Shown: positions 50,499-64,000 of the stretch, piece after piece | Layout of the letters: every line of letters begins with the position of its first letter | Position numbering within the stretch: the first letter of the stretch is position 1 | NCBI GenBank assembly: GCA_023974075.1 | Contig: CM043789.1 | Span: 42,548,832 to 42,612,831 of the forward strand | Direction of reading: 5' to 3' | Source of the DNA: Chaenocephalus aceratus | Taxonomy: Eukaryota > Chordata > Actinopteri > Perciformes > Channichthyidae | DNA length: 64,000 nucleotides | Translations under genes and position numbers: made by a program | Notes under the pieces: model-generated | Databases searched by the model: none | The model's input: only the letters and a program-made list of their open reading frames with translations | Told to the model about the DNA's origin: nothing

Positions 50499-51311
50499 CA
50501 GAGATGGGGACTCGAGTCGCACACACAGAGACTTCAGACTTGACTTGGACTCGTGTGTTGGGACTCGTGAACAATCATTGTGTTTTCTATTTTTGGCGTA
50601 TTAAAGGTGGGGTAGGTACATTTGAGAGAAACCGGAGATAATCTGCTAGAGGCTGCTACTTCCTTATAGAGCCCGCCTCCTCCAACACACACGAACGCGC
50701 ACATGACCAATGAGGGCACGAGATAAGTTTGTGCCCAGATGGAAGGCTGACAGGCAGGTAGGCCATCCAGTTACTTTAGCCGGCTCATTACACGGACGTG
50801 CGCGCCTCTGTTACTACCTCGTAGTAACACCATGGCGACCGGCGGCACACCTGCGGCTGTACCGCTTGTAATTAGGTTCAACTACAAAAACTTCGAACAA
50901 AACGCCGGCGGCACCAACAAAAGGAGCGCACACTGCAAAGTCTGCAATATCAAAATCAAGGATGCTGGCGCAACAACGTCGGACGTTTATTAATAGTAGA
51001 CTTAAAAGATGTCATTAGAGACTCAGTGTAATTAAACAATACGGTTGCAGAGGTGCAGTATAGAGCTGTGCAGTATTCTTAACAGACTGGATAGCAGCAG
51101 ACAATAGAAGGCTTATTACAACCAGAAGAGACATGAGACTTTTATTTTTTTAGAGACTTGAGACTTGACTTGGACTCGTGACCAAAGACTTGAGACTTGA
51201 TCAAGTCTCACCCCACAAAGACTTGAGACTTGATCAAGTCTCACCCCACAAAGACTTGAGACTTGGACTCGTGACCAAAGACTTGACAAAAAAGACTTGT
51301 GAACATCTCTG
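50499..51311 (+). mobile_element. Complete non-autonomous hAT element with perfect 8-bp duplication, 813 bp
   Basis: TAACCTAT is at 50491-50498 and 51312-51319. The ends are CAGAGATGGGGACTCGAGTC and GACTTGTGAACATCTCTG. Near the right end, 'gacttgagacttgatcaagt' is repeated in tandem. It keeps a short BED-finger start of the transposase. Confidence 0.92.
50832..50993 (+). pseudogene. BED zinc-finger start of hAT transposase, 53 codons
   Basis: MATGGTPAAVPLVIRFNYKN continues to a Cys-x2-Cys pair (SAHCKVCNIKIKD, Cys35 and Cys38) and stops after SDVY, before the His pair. This is a truncated BED finger in the same position within its element as those at 28422 and 36336. Confidence 0.7.
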
Positions 51312-51559
51312 TAACCTATCATAACATAAAATTAAACAGAAACACTCTGTTGGTGAGGAGGAGGAGGAGGAGGAGGAGTCAAAAGATTGTGCCAAACAAA
51401 AGAAACAAGCATAACAAAACCAGGCCTCTCTCTACAACTATCCTTTGAAACCAAACTCAAACAAAAACCCTCACTAACTAGCTACAAAGAATTTGACAAA
51501 ACAATATACAGGGGTGGCAACAATCCGCTTACCTAGTGTATCTAAACAATAGTTAGCTA

Positions 51560-53730
<2,171 letters not shown>

Positions 53731-53734
53731 TGGC

Positions 53735-54350
53735 TTTTTTCTCTTGCCAAGATACTTTTAGACACACTTTGAGGTATGCAAAACCTTAAAACTAGAAAAT
53801 GAAGTACATTGTCTGATTAGATTTTTTCTTAAAGACTGTGACTCTAAAAGGTAAGTTTGTGATTTTAACACTTTTTTACTGACACTCGGCAGATTTGTGT
53901 GTAATTCTCTCACAAAGGAACTGTAAGATACACTTTTTATATTTGCAAAACCTTAAACATTTTTGAAAATAAAATACTTTGTCTGAATACATTTTCTTTA
54001 AAGGCACTTTTGATTTTAACGCTATTTCAGTGGAACAATCCAGTTTTGTTCACATCAATGCTTTTTTCTCTTTTCTTGTGTTACTAAGATACTTTTAGAC
54101 ACACTTTGATGTATGCACCACTTAACAACTGGTAGAATATGAAGTTAAACAATGGGGTTTTTTCTGATAACCTTACATATTTTAGTTATTTTCTGCTACC
54201 AAGATACTTTTAGATACACTTTGATGTACGCAACACTTAACAAAGGGTATAATATGAAGTACTTTGTAAGGAATGGGGTTTTCTTTAATGGGTGCAAAAC
54301 TTTAGAACTGGGTAAAATATTCATTAATTTGTAATGAATTGAGTTTCTTT
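53735..54350. repeat. Diverged tandem repeat, about 4-5 units of 110-165 bp
   Basis: Each unit has 'agatacttttagacacactt' or a variant, then 'tgatgtatgcaacacttaac', 'aatatgaagtactttgt' and 'tggggtttttt'-like words. Confidence 0.7.
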
Positions 54351-54375
54351 CTTTATTGATTTTCAACATACTATT

Positions 54376-54613
54376 TTCCCCGTGTTGCTGGATGAGCACA
54401 CGGTGAAACGGGAGAAGGAGCTGGAGGGACTGGAACAGGATCTTGGGTAAGCCGGGTCGCCACGTCTTCCATGCGGCCGCTCAGCTGAATCATACCCGTC
54501 GTGAGTTGCTCAAGTTTTTCATTCAAGCTTCTCAGGACGGACTCGTGCAGACCCATGAGCGCCCCCTGTGAGGACGGGGCCTGCCTAACAAATTCAGTCT
54601 CTTCCGGGTCCAT
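54376..54613 (-). pseudogene. Start of Ty3/gypsy-type gag, truncated
   Basis: MDPEETEFVRQAPSSQGALM continues with a Leu-rich coiled segment (LNEKLEQLTTGMIQLSGRM) and a Pro-rich stretch, the usual start of fish gypsy-type gag. It is cut at about 54376. The start lies 20 bp after the LTR, as expected for gag. Confidence 0.65.
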
Positions 54614-54633
54614 GTTTTATGGCCAGATAATTC

Positions 54634-55092
54634 TGTTAGGGCTGGGTCAAAAGTTCAGGACCTACAATGGCAGAGACCAGATGGATTCAGTCTTTTAACA
54701 AAGTTTAATAAAGGAAAAAAGGAGCAACTAAAAAACAATCCACAAAATGAAGGTGGATCTAGTTCACGCCGGTGGCGGCGGCAGGACTCAGGCTGGCTCG
54801 AGCAGACACCGGGAAAACAGAGGGAAAACAAGGTTACTCTTCAACAAAAACAGCAAGAGAAAATCACACTAAGCTAGGATACTACGACGTTCAGCTCTAC
54901 CGAGTGAGACAGAATTATCTGGCACTGGAGTGTGAACATGACCAGGGTTTTATGGAGGAGTTGATTAGATGAGTACAGGACAGGTGCTCCTCATTGTGAA
55001 CCAGCTGCGCCTTCTAACGATCACCACACTGCACAGGAGAGAGAGCGAAGACAGAGGGGAGGAGGAGAAAGCTAAACACCTAAACCATAACA
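54634..55092 (-). mobile_element. 5' LTR of a truncated Ty3/gypsy-type element
   Basis: Read on the - strand it runs TGTTATGG ... CCTAACA, 459 bp with TG/CA ends, and is followed by a leader and the gag start. The other LTR and pol are missing. It interrupts the 7TM-like frame at 55093. Confidence 0.7.
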
Positions 55093-55521
55093 GTAAGAGG
55101 ATAGATCGCCCAGAGCCAAATCATTACAGCATAAGCCAAGGGCTGCCAGATACAAAGAGTGCCACTCCATTTCCCTCACCAGGATGAACAAAGTGACCAG
55201 GGGCACAAGGCCGACCAAGGTAGTCAGCTGGAAGATCAAGACTATATTAAAAGCTCTTTTCTTGACTAAGTTGGATCCCTGCCTCTCTCCTTCCCCCGGA
55301 GACGGCAGTTTCAGAGCCCTGAGAACTCACGAGCAGCAGAAAGAGTTGACCATTAAGGCCGCAAAATAAGAGCTTGCATACATGCCCAGTGATTCGGGAC
55401 GTTTACTGCAAACGAACATTTGGAAGTGGAACTCAGACACTTCCATCCTGTCTGTCCAGAAGACAGGAGACGATACCATCAGCCACAGAACCCGGCCACT
55501 AGCAGGCAGAGAGTGTGTCAT
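55093..55521 (-). pseudogene. Seven-transmembrane-like receptor fragment, interrupted by LTR element
   Basis: The - strand is open from 55521 (MTHSLPASG..) and contains hydrophobic helices and loops in GPCR-like order: GRVLWLMVSSPVFW, a Cys-bearing loop (FQMFVCSKRPESLG), MYASSYFAALMVNSFCCS, a basic loop (GSNLVKKRAF), NIVLIFQLTTLVGLVPLVTL then FILV, and MEWHSLYLAALGL. The helix-loop-helix pattern fits helices 4-7, but no family-defining motif was found. The frame ends where the LTR begins, and upstream an in-frame TGA precedes the Met without a splice acceptor. The receptor family is unidentified. Confidence 0.45.
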
Positions 55522-56441
55522 TATAGTTATGCATCATATTTCACAAATATGTATCACTTCACTTTACCTGATGACCACTAAGAGTGTAATGTTTGATCAT
55601 TTCCTTAGAAATACTAAAACATTATAATGTATTTTGAATATCAGTGTGATACCTGTTCTTACTCACATAGTTACAAAATGATCCACAAAATCAAGCCAGC
55701 AACTCCGGTAACCTATTTTAACCAACTAACCTAAAATGTTAATCAAATTCATACAATGGTTTAGATATTAACTTGAAAGATAAAGTGTACACATTTGAAA
55801 GCACTGACCTTCTCGTGGTCTGAGTGTCTTGCAGTTGATTCTGTCCACTGCAGGAACTCCAGCTTTAATATCAGCACTCACAAAACACCTGTGTCACCTG
55901 ATGATCAGCAACCAAATAATGTCTGAGTATTTTGATGGCATGCAAAACAATGTGTACATGATTTGACTAAAGAGGATAAAGTGTTGAGATGTTGTTGAGA
56001 TTACAATTTACCAAGATAGAATAAGAAACCATGGAAATATGGAGTTGTATATGCAGGAAATGCGTACAATGCAACACCATTTATTTGATTTTTTTGTAAA
56101 TGTTAGAGTAAACATTCGAATAAAACACGACACTGAAAAATAAGACAAGCCACATTATTGCATTTAGCAGTTTAATGACTAGTATTAAGCAGAAGCAGTT
56201 ATTTTCAACAATTACAACAACACAGGTCTAAAACGTCTCTTTGTAATTGGACAAAGAATATACCACGTTGCCGGAGCATTTGATTAAACAAGTCCACAAT
56301 GATTGATCAAAGCCTGAGCATTAAAATGTATCGGCGTAGAGAAAATTCAGCCATGTTTAACACCGTGTAACTAATCCATTTATGACAAGCTAGTTAGAAG
56401 GTTTAACGATGGTATTTTCCATTTGTTGGAGCAAAACAGCT
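55522..56441. other. 3' flank of the ADP-ribosyltransferase gene
   Basis: TTTATT at 56080-56085 reads AATAAA on the - strand and is a candidate polyadenylation signal for the gene at 56442-57697. Nothing else is recognised. Confidence 0.45.
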
Positions 56442-57697
56442 TCATTTCAAACCGTTACGCACAGCATTGCAGTTCAGAGAGCTCATGACCCCTGCACTCT
56501 CCAAGACAAAGACAACTTCACAATCCTTCAGATCTGGAAATGTGTTCTTTCTGTTTATCTCAGTTATCTTGAATGTCTCGTAGGGAGGGATGAGAACCTC
56601 TTCCTCGGTAGGATAGACTGAATATTCTTCCAGAGATGCGCCTAAACAGGTCTTAATTTTGAAGCAGGTCTTAGTACCGAAGGCCTTCAAGTTTGATCTG
56701 AAAGATGTTGAGGCAAAGGAGCCAAACCGAATTATTTCGTTGACTTTGCCAGTAAATAACATGTTGATTCGTCTGAAAGTAGAGTTACAGGAGCTGTTGT
56801 TATTCAAGATCTGTATGGCAGATGTCAGCAGGTAATGGAAAGAGTGGTATTTGAATGAGGAGAGATAGGATCTCCCTTCTGTCCGGACTGCAGTATTAAA
56901 TTCCCTGTACACACTGTTATTTGTGTAAACACAGATTGCCCAAATGTGATCTATGGTTAGAGCCGTATCCTCTCTCAGATCAAATTTCTCTTTTGCACTT
57001 GATTCACAGTATATTTCAAAATTGTTCACAGATTTTTCATCTTCAAGGAGTCTGTCCTGCACTATTGTCATCATTTTGTCATTGCAGCCAAAATACATGT
57101 CGTCAACCGAATCATCAACCATGGTCAATTGGTTCTCCTTTTTGGCCACTTTGGAAGAAATGCTCCCCTAAAAAACAACAAAGAGAAAGATGAAAACAAA
57201 CATCATTAAACCAGCACTGTTCAAACTGTACTGTATAACAGTGTCTCTTTTAGAACCTTATTTAGATGGTGAAAGTTATCAAATGAGTTACGATTGGGAG
57301 CAGGCTTGAGGCTTGAGAGTAAACTCAAATGCATCACTTAGTAAATGATGGTATCCTAGTAACACTGCCACTATAGCACTTGTACACACTCATAGTAGTT
57401 CCTTAAGAATAAATTAAAAAAGGAGACCAATTATACCCATGCAACAAATTCTCTGATGCAAAATGCAGGTTCTGATAATGATAATTTGTCTCAACCAGAT
57501 AAAAAGGATTATTCAAAAAGATAGAAAAAGTATAAATCATGTTTTTCCCAGGCTTCCAAAGAACACATGTTTGTATACATATATGAACTTGATCTTTAAA
57601 AACACCCACTTCCACATGCTCAACTCACGCAGTCAACAGGCATCATCCAGCAAAGGAGTAGACCCAGTGTAGCAAAGGTCCACATGTTGCCCTCCAT
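56442..57697 (-). CDS. Secreted NAD+:arginine ADP-ribosyltransferase (ART family), two coding exons
   Basis: ART enzymes transfer ADP-ribose from NAD+ to arginine on extracellular or secreted-pathway proteins. Exon 1 (57629-57697) encodes MEGNMWTFATLGLLLCWMMP then VDC, a signal peptide. Exon 2 (56442-57167, acceptor ttttag) encodes 241 residues, so the precursor is 264. The R-S-ExE signature is present: an arginine strand (STFRRINMLF), the serine motif FGSFASTSF, and EEEVLIPPYE. NNSSCNST offers N-glycosylation sites and several cysteines are typical of the family. The C-terminus (CNAVRNGLK) has no hydrophobic GPI-attachment tail, so a soluble secreted form is inferred. The arginine motif is FRR rather than the usual YRG, which may reduce activity. 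Fish have many ART paralogues; I cannot name the orthologue. Confidence 0.88.
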
Positions 57698-57870
57698 CGC
57701 TCAGTCAGGAAATCTGTTGAATCCACGCAGATACTCAAAGCAAGTCACAAACAATGAGCTGCATCATCATTCCAGTAACAGATACGTTAGGACAGCGGCA
57801 TGGCAAATGCAACAAAACTATTTCAGAAACAAGTTATGATCAAAATATGATTTAAAAGTTAAACTCACCA

Positions 57871-57985
57871 GCCTTAAGGATGGGAAGATGCACGAGGTGA
57901 AGTCCTCAGGTCAAAGGTTTCAGACAACCGGTCCTCAGCATGTGTTCAGGACTCACGGTCACCTTTATATATACCTTCCCTTCGT
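57871..57985 (-). promoter_or_regulatory. TATA promoter and non-coding leader exon of the ART gene
   Basis: TATATATA-like sequence lies at about 57963-57972 (- strand ggTATATATAAAGG). A leader exon follows and ends CTTAAGGCTG|gtgagt at 57871. The next exon starts after tcaacag near 57711, with ATG at 57697. Start site and exon limits are inferred. Confidence 0.6.
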
Positions 57986-59500
57986 GACGGGCAGGTCACA
58001 CATTTGCAAATTCACTCATCGTCGACAGTAAGGAAGTGTCATATTATAAGGAAGGGACCGCTTTGCAAGATAGAAATGACCTTAAAAGGGAACTTTAGGG
58101 ATTACTGTATCTTCAGTTGCTATCTTAGAGTATGGTCAGGCATTCACACGTCCTGTATGTGGAAGGACTGCTCTGATGTTTTAAAGTATTTTAATTAACC
58201 TTCAGTTATATTTGTACTCTAAACTTTTTAAAGAAAAGTTTTATTTTTGGATTGACTTGTGTTTTCTTTCACTACATACATTGCATAAGTCAGGTAAAAG
58301 TCTGTGCTAAACGAATTAACATAATTGAAAGTAAAAAAGGCTTTCAGACATAAAATGATTGTTCCTCTAATATTTTATATATTAACTTGGATTACATTCT
58401 ATCCCACTTTTTTATTTGTAAGATATTATTGATTCTATCCCACATTTTATTTTAAGTCTGAAATAAAACACCACAAGCTATTTGTGGTGTTTTATGTTAA
58501 AATGATTCAATTTCAAATGTTAAGTATTCGTCTGTCTTTGTCTTTATTAAGATATTAACACATACATGAGCACTGGCTCTTCTTCCACAGGTCCATACAC
58601 GTTATGCAATGTTTTATGAACTTATCTAGAATTGTCTCATTGAAGAAAGATTGGTTTATCTTCTCTTAGATTACATGTTTTACCATTCTGCTTTCCATGT
58701 TTTCCAAGTAACAGAGAAACGGTGATGGCCCTATATTCAAAGCTACAGGTGCTGGGAGACAGTCAAGGAGAAAACTATACAGAAATGTGGACAACTGCTT
58801 TAATGAACAGTAAAGGCGCCCTGTAGAGTTCTCTTGTGAACAAACATTTATTTTGATATTGAATGTAACTCGCCCCGGGGAGGTTATTGCAAAGACATGT
58901 GCATTTGGACAGGGCTAATGCATACATAGGTACTAGAGGAAGCATCAGAAAACGACTTTAGGATGTTCTTCTTTTCTTAGAAGCTACAACCTGGGCAATT
59001 GTTATGATGAACGGGAGTCACTCGTGTGTTAGATTAGACATCATAGCAGTGTCAGACAACAAGGGAGGAGTTTTAACATGATCCTAAAAGGAAAGTTTAA
59101 GTTAGGACACAACACTGACTGCACTTATGTAAAGTGAAGCTAACAAGATGCTGGTTTAATGTGCATGCACTGTGAAGTCAAAGGTTCTTTATTCATTTTG
59201 TATACAAAAAGTAATTATCTCCTCAATAAAGAGAAAATACATTCTTTGTTTGGTTTTTGGTTGATTCGTGTTCTTAAAAGATTGTTTTTTAATATTGTCT
59301 TCCATGGAATTGTTATGAACATTTGAACTTCCTCTAACTTTCAAAGCAACTCATGAAAGGACGATTAGTTTATCTTCTCTTAGCCTAAACGATTTGAGAA
59401 GGAACATTATGCAAAGACACAATGACACCGCTTTACATGTTCGCCGTGCACGTAACAGACAAGACCAACGGTTATGGCCATGTATGCAAATCTATAGCTG
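57986..59500. other. Intergenic, nothing recognised
   Basis: AT-rich. A pair of 'tttattttaagtctgaaata'/'ttatttgtggtgttttatg' words near 58450-58500 is locally self-complementary. No gene seen. Confidence 0.4.
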
Positions 59501-59503
59501 TTG

Positions 59504-59685
59504 GGAGTGTTGTGATTTCCATAACAGGTTGAATACTTAAAACGAAAGTTAGTTATAATCAAATATACTTTTACGATTTTATATGTTGCTATTTTTATAA
59601 CTTTGCGTTTTGAAAAGTGGGTGTTGTGATTTCCATAACAGGTTGAATACTTAAAACGAAAGTTAGTTATAATCAAATATAACAA
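59504..59685. repeat. Two-copy tandem repeat, unit about 115 bp with a 63-bp conserved core
   Basis: 'gtgttgtgatttccataaca' followed by 'ggttgaatacttaaaacgaa' and 'agttagttataatcaaatat' occurs at 59507-59570 and again at 59622-59682, almost identical. Confidence 0.9.
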
Positions 59686-61005
59686 TCATATTCTTGTATA
59701 AACTCAGAATGAAAAAGGTTTCATCTGTTAGGTTTTTCTATATTTACAGCATAAACAAAACAAAGTGGTTTGTTTAGTTGAGTGTAAGGCCTAAAAATGA
59801 TTTATGCCCTAATCTCTGATAAGAGAGTAGGCAGGTTCTTCCCTCTCCTCTCACAGCAGGGAGGGGGGCTCCGGACTTAAGCAGAAACACATTGAGGCCT
59901 CAAAAGGTGGTTATGTCATAGTCATAGAATATGTCTAGTCATGTTTTGTTTTACACAAACTTGGGAAGGTGTGTCTTATGCCAGAGCCAATAGAATATGT
60001 TGGTTGGGTATAGAGGAGGTGTTTGTGGGTTTTCTATCCGGTTTTTTGAGCATAAAAAGACTGGCTTTTTTGGTTTTCGTCGGGGAGAGGGGGGGAAACC
60101 CCTGGTATACTCTCTCCCGGTAGGCTCTGTCTTTGAGAGCTGGGTTAGACGGCTCTCGGTAAGGTTTTAGAATACATGACTTTATGCCGAAAGTTGCTAT
60201 AACCAACGGAATCCATACATGGGTTTTATGCTGGTAGTTAATAGAACGATCCAGAATCCAAACATGGACTTTGAATTATTTATTTTATTTTTTATTTATC
60301 CTTTATTTATCCAGGAATGTCCCATTGAGATACAAGATCTCTTCTTCCAGGGAGTCCTGACCTGAATGAATATGAATTAAGGTTTTAGATAAAAAATATA
60401 TAACCCCATTTTGATATGTTTTGTATGATTATAATGTGTTAAAAGGTAAAGACTCTGTACTGGTTTGGACCTATTATTTTTTCTTCAAATAAACTGATCT
60501 CACCTTTTGGATTGGGACAATAAAAGGGAAAATCTGTGCTCTCCTCTCCTGCTTCAAAGGTAAGACTGCACCCTGCCACACACATGTTTAGGTAGGAACA
60601 CACCCCATTTACTGATACCAAAATCCTTCGGGATCGCTTAAACAGATTAAAAAGAGTTGTCTGAATAGAAACAGCAGTTAATTGAACCTGGTTCTTCGGG
60701 GAGTTAATAGAGGTGAGATCTTGCTGACGTTTGGTGGATCTGAGCCAAGCAGTAAACTTACATAGACTCAGTAACTTCGGTCGGGTCAATTAGTGAGGTC
60801 AGAGTAATTTACCGGAATAAATTAATCGGGGCCGCACCTAGAACTCTAAACAGGAGGCACTCATTGAAAAACTACTACAGAAATGTGAACAACTGCCAGA
60901 ATGAACACTAAAAGAGCCATGTGAAGTTGTTTTATAATGAACAAACAAAAGCTATGTTTATATTGTTAATGTATCTCCCCAAATCTCATTGTGTGTATCC
61001 TTAAG
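59686..61005. other. Intergenic with LTR-like block, unresolved
   Basis: 60050-60120 has 'gcataaaaagactggctttt' (TATA-like) followed by a G-rich stretch, and 60500-60530 has 'ggacaataaaaggg'. This order resembles an LTR but no second copy or coding region is present. 60285-60360 is a known-type dispersed fish repeat ('tccaggaatgtcccattgag'). Confidence 0.35.
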
Positions 61006-61009
61006 CTCT

Positions 61010-61360
61010 CAGAAACATGATGAAGATAACACGTGGGTTTGCTATCCTGGCTCCAAGATGGTGGAATGAGCTCCCATTGACATCAGGACAGCAGAAAGCT
61101 CACACACCTTCCGGCGCAGACTGAAAACTCATCTCTTTCGACTCCACCTCGAGCGATAGAACTATTAACAAAGCACTTATATACTAATAAAGGACTGGCT
61201 TCTCTAAAGCCAGTTGAGTAGCACTTGAAATGTTTTTTCTCTATGAAACCTGATGTACTTTATGATTCTGTTTTCTTCAAGGTTGTGTCTTCCTGGTCGA
61301 ATGTACTTATTGTAAGTCGCTTTGGATAAAAGCGTCAGCTAAATGCAATGTAATGTAATG
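61010..61360 (+). mobile_element. L2-type LINE 3' fragment
   Basis: It encodes the end of an L2/CR1-type protein (ELPLTSGQQKAHTPSGAD-like region, then [12 protein letters not shown]), a short 3' UTR, 'gtaagtcgctttggataaaa' and an (ATGTA)n tail. Confidence 0.8.
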
Positions 61361-61527
61361 ATCAACATAAATGAGGGGAAAAAACTGTACTTCATAAACT
61401 ATACACATTAAATAATGATGATGCATACCTGTTATAGATTGTAATGCATTTGGATAGGGCAAATGCAAAAGCACTACAGGAAATATCAGAATATCTCAAG
61501 ACTCATTTTTATGTTTTGCCTTTTGTC

Positions 61528-62345
61528 TGTCACGAACTTGGTAAAGGACTCAAATGCACGACCCGGGAGACAGAGGTAAAGTATGAGTAAATACTTTATT
61601 TTCAAAAATAGGAATACAAAACAAGATCGACACTCTTAAACGAGGTGAAAAAAGGCTCAAAAAGGCACGAAAGAAAATCGCTCAATAAGTTAGGAACAAC
61701 ATTTACAAAGTAAATCAGGAGCATGAATCAGGCTTGAGACAAGGTAAGTAATTGCTGGTACGCAGACTACTGACATGGAGACAAGACAAGACGAACTGAC
61801 ACAAGAGATAGAATGGGAGGGATGAACCCCTCTTTAATGAGAGCACACACAGTGAAATGTGTTCTCTGTTTTTAACCCATCCTAGCACCAGGAGTCTAGC
61901 ACTAGGAGCAGTGGGCAGCTATTGTACAGCGCCTGGGGAGCAATGGGAGTGAGGGGGGAAGGGGGGTGTCCGGTGCCTTGCTCAAGAGCACCACGACAGG
62001 GCAGGAGGTGAACTGGGACCTCTCCAAGTAGCAGTCCACACTCCATAGTTAGGTCTGGTCGGGGACTTGAACCGGCGACCCTACGGCTCGCAGTCCAATC
62101 CCCTACTGACTGAGCCACTGCCCGGACAACACAAAACAAAACAAAACAAGGGGAGACTGGGGAATTTAAACAAAAGGTAACAGGTGGAAACAATCAGGGG
62201 CGGGGCTGGTGCTGATGAGAGCGGGAGACACACACAAGGTTAGGGCGTCAAGGAACCTGGAATGAAACCTAACAGGTGAGTGTCAAAACAAAACAGGAAG
62301 TGGGAGACAATACAAAAATGTACTAAACAAGAACATGAAACATGA
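61528..62345. mobile_element. LTR-like sequence (probable gypsy solo LTR) split by a SINE
   Basis: It begins TGTCACGAACTTGGTAAAGG, has 'taaatactttattttcaaaa' and 'ggtaacaggtggaaacaatc', and ends near CATGAC. These are words of fish gypsy LTRs, but the target duplication and one terminal base are not clear. Confidence 0.45.
61826..62123 (-). mobile_element. tRNA-derived SINE
   Basis: The - strand starts GGGCAGTGGCTCAGTCAGTA (box A) and has GGTTCAAGTCC (box B) at 62063-62073, with typical spacing. It continues into 'gtgctcttgagcaaggcacc', a body common in fish SINEs. A functional tRNA is unlikely since the acceptor stem does not close. Confidence 0.8.
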
Positions 62346-64000
62346 CTAGACTCAACACTTTTGACGGGACACAACATTGTAATAATAACCTAATAAAAGT
62401 AAATGTAACAACTACTACAGTGCAACAAAACAGGAATATTATATGTGGTCTCTTAAACATAAGATCTCTAGCATCTAAAGCAATATTGGTAAATGATTTA
62501 ATATCAGATCATAATATTGATATATGCTGTCTCACTGAAACTTGGTTGAGACATGAAGAATATGTCAGCATAAATGAGGCCACTCCACCCAGCCATGTCA
62601 ACACTCATATTGTTCGAGGCACGGGCCGAGGAGGTGGAGTTGCAGCAATCTTTGACTCAAGTTTACTTATCAATACTAAACCAACATTAAATTATACCTC
62701 CTTTGAAAGCCTCGTTTTTAGTCTTACGCATCCGACCTGGAAAACTTTGCAGCCAATCTTATTTGTTACAGTACCGTGCACCAGGTCCTTATTCAGAATT
62801 CTTATCAGAATTCTCTGAGTTTTTATCAACTTTGGTTCTTAAAACAGACAAAGTAATTATCGTAGGTGACTTTAATATTCATGTTGACGATGATAAAAAT
62901 AGCCTTACTGTTGCATTTAACTCTATATTAGATTCTGTTGGTTTTCGTCAGAGTGTAAATAAACCAACCCACTGCTATAATCACACTCTCAACCTTGTTC
63001 TGACTTATGGTATTGAAATTGAGCAAGTATTAGTCGAACCGCATAATCCTGCTTTATCCGACCATTTCTTAGTAACTTTTGAAGTACTGTTACTCGACTA
63101 CAAAGCATTAGTCAAAAGCTCCTGCAGCAGAAACCTATCTGTTAGTGCTATAGCCACATTTAAGGAAGAGATTCCACCAATACTTAACTCGATAGCATGT
63201 CTGCATGTAGGGGAGGAAACGTATACAAAATGTACACCACCCCAAATAGATCATGTTGTTGATAGTGCTATAGATGCGCTGCGAATACAATTAGACTCTG
63301 TTGCTCCTTTGAAAAAGAAGAAAATAAAACAACATAGATTAGCTCCATGGCATAATGCCGAAACCCGCAAAATAAAGCAAAAGTCTAGACAACTTGAAAG
63401 GATATGGCGTTCCACTAAACTTGAAGAATCTCGTTTAATTTGGCATATTACTCTCAATGAATATAAGAAAGCACTGCGTAAAGCGAGAGCAGCCTACTAC
63501 TCTTCATTAACAGATGAGAATAAGAATAATGCAAGATTTCTTTTCAGCACTGTAGCCAGGCTGACAGAGAGCCACAGCTCCATTGAGCCTTCTATTCCCA
63601 GTTGTGTGATTACTTAAAAAAACAATGATTTATTTGAAGATTTTCAGTCTGGCTTTAGAACACATCATAGCACAGAGACAGCTCTGGTTAAAGTCACAAA
63701 TGACATTCTAATGGCCTCAGACAAGGGACTTGTCTCTATTCTTGTTTTGCTCTATCTCAGTGCTGCATTTGATACTATCGACCATGATATCCTATTGCAA
63801 AGACTAGAGCACTTAGTTGGCATAAAGGGAACTACTTTAGGCTGGTTTAGGTCCTATCTATCTGAAGGCTCTCAGTTTGTACGTGTCAACGATGAATCTT
63901 CCACGCAAACCAAAGTTAGCCATGGAGTGCCACAGGGCTCAGTGCTCGGACCTATTTTGTTCACACTATATATGCTTCCGTTAGGCAATATTATAAGGAA
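62342..64000 (+). mobile_element. L2-type LINE, degenerate, running off the window
   Basis: The endonuclease domain reads NIICGLLNIRSLASKAILVN, DICCLTETWL and RGGGVAAIFD, a frameshift near 62760, then YRAPGPYSEF, VIIVGDFNIHVDD and NPALSDHFLVTFE. A stop at about 63616 and an internal deletion precede the reverse transcriptase: [39 protein letters not shown] and [20 protein letters not shown]. The motif A aspartate expected in LLDLSAAFDT is tyrosine. Confidence 0.88.

Noticed and set aside
61826..62123. tRNA gene from clear A and B boxes
   Set aside because: The acceptor and anticodon stems do not close as a tRNA and the sequence continues into a SINE body.

Overview
The window looks like nuclear DNA of a teleost, probably a spiny-rayed (percomorph) fish. 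Genes are sparse and intron-split. Nearly all the rest is DNA transposons, LINE and LTR fragments, tRNA-derived SINEs and long CA/TG microsatellites. The species cannot be named from the sequence.

Three host genes can be supported. (1) The last five coding exons of an SLC41-family Mg2+ transporter (best fit slc41a3) lie on the + strand at 406-13084. Splice sites and phases fit, but exons 3-5 carry four small coding deletions. (2) chst13, a chondroitin 4-sulfotransferase, is complete on the - strand in three coding exons (42835-42928, 25807-25883, 15480-16325) and encodes 338 residues. The two genes converge tail to tail at about 13-15 kb. (3) A secreted, ART-type arginine ADP-ribosyltransferase gene sits on the - strand at 56442-57697, with a visible TATA box and leader exon near 57.9 kb. 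A fragment encoding seven-transmembrane-like protein (55093-55521, -) is cut by an LTR retrotransposon.

The introns record many insertions. hAT-type elements have 8-bp target duplications at 7982-8695, 28050-28867, 47486-49010 and 50499-51311. TTAA-flanked (Kolobok-type) elements lie at 6530-7203, 8766-9955 and ending at 27091. Short TIR elements have 3-bp or CTAG duplications. A 5'-truncated RTE LINE has a 14-bp duplication at 18855-19544. A Gmr1-like Ty3/gypsy remnant at 20380-22835 has integrase sequence upstream of reverse transcriptase. An L2-type LINE runs off the right edge.

Three patterns stand out. Five different hAT-type fragments keep only the N-terminal zinc-finger coding part of the transposase. 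Two unrelated transposon families each contain an expanded minisatellite of exactly 37 bp. A duplicated intron block provides matched empty and filled insertion sites. The sequence alone shows none of these to be a functional system.
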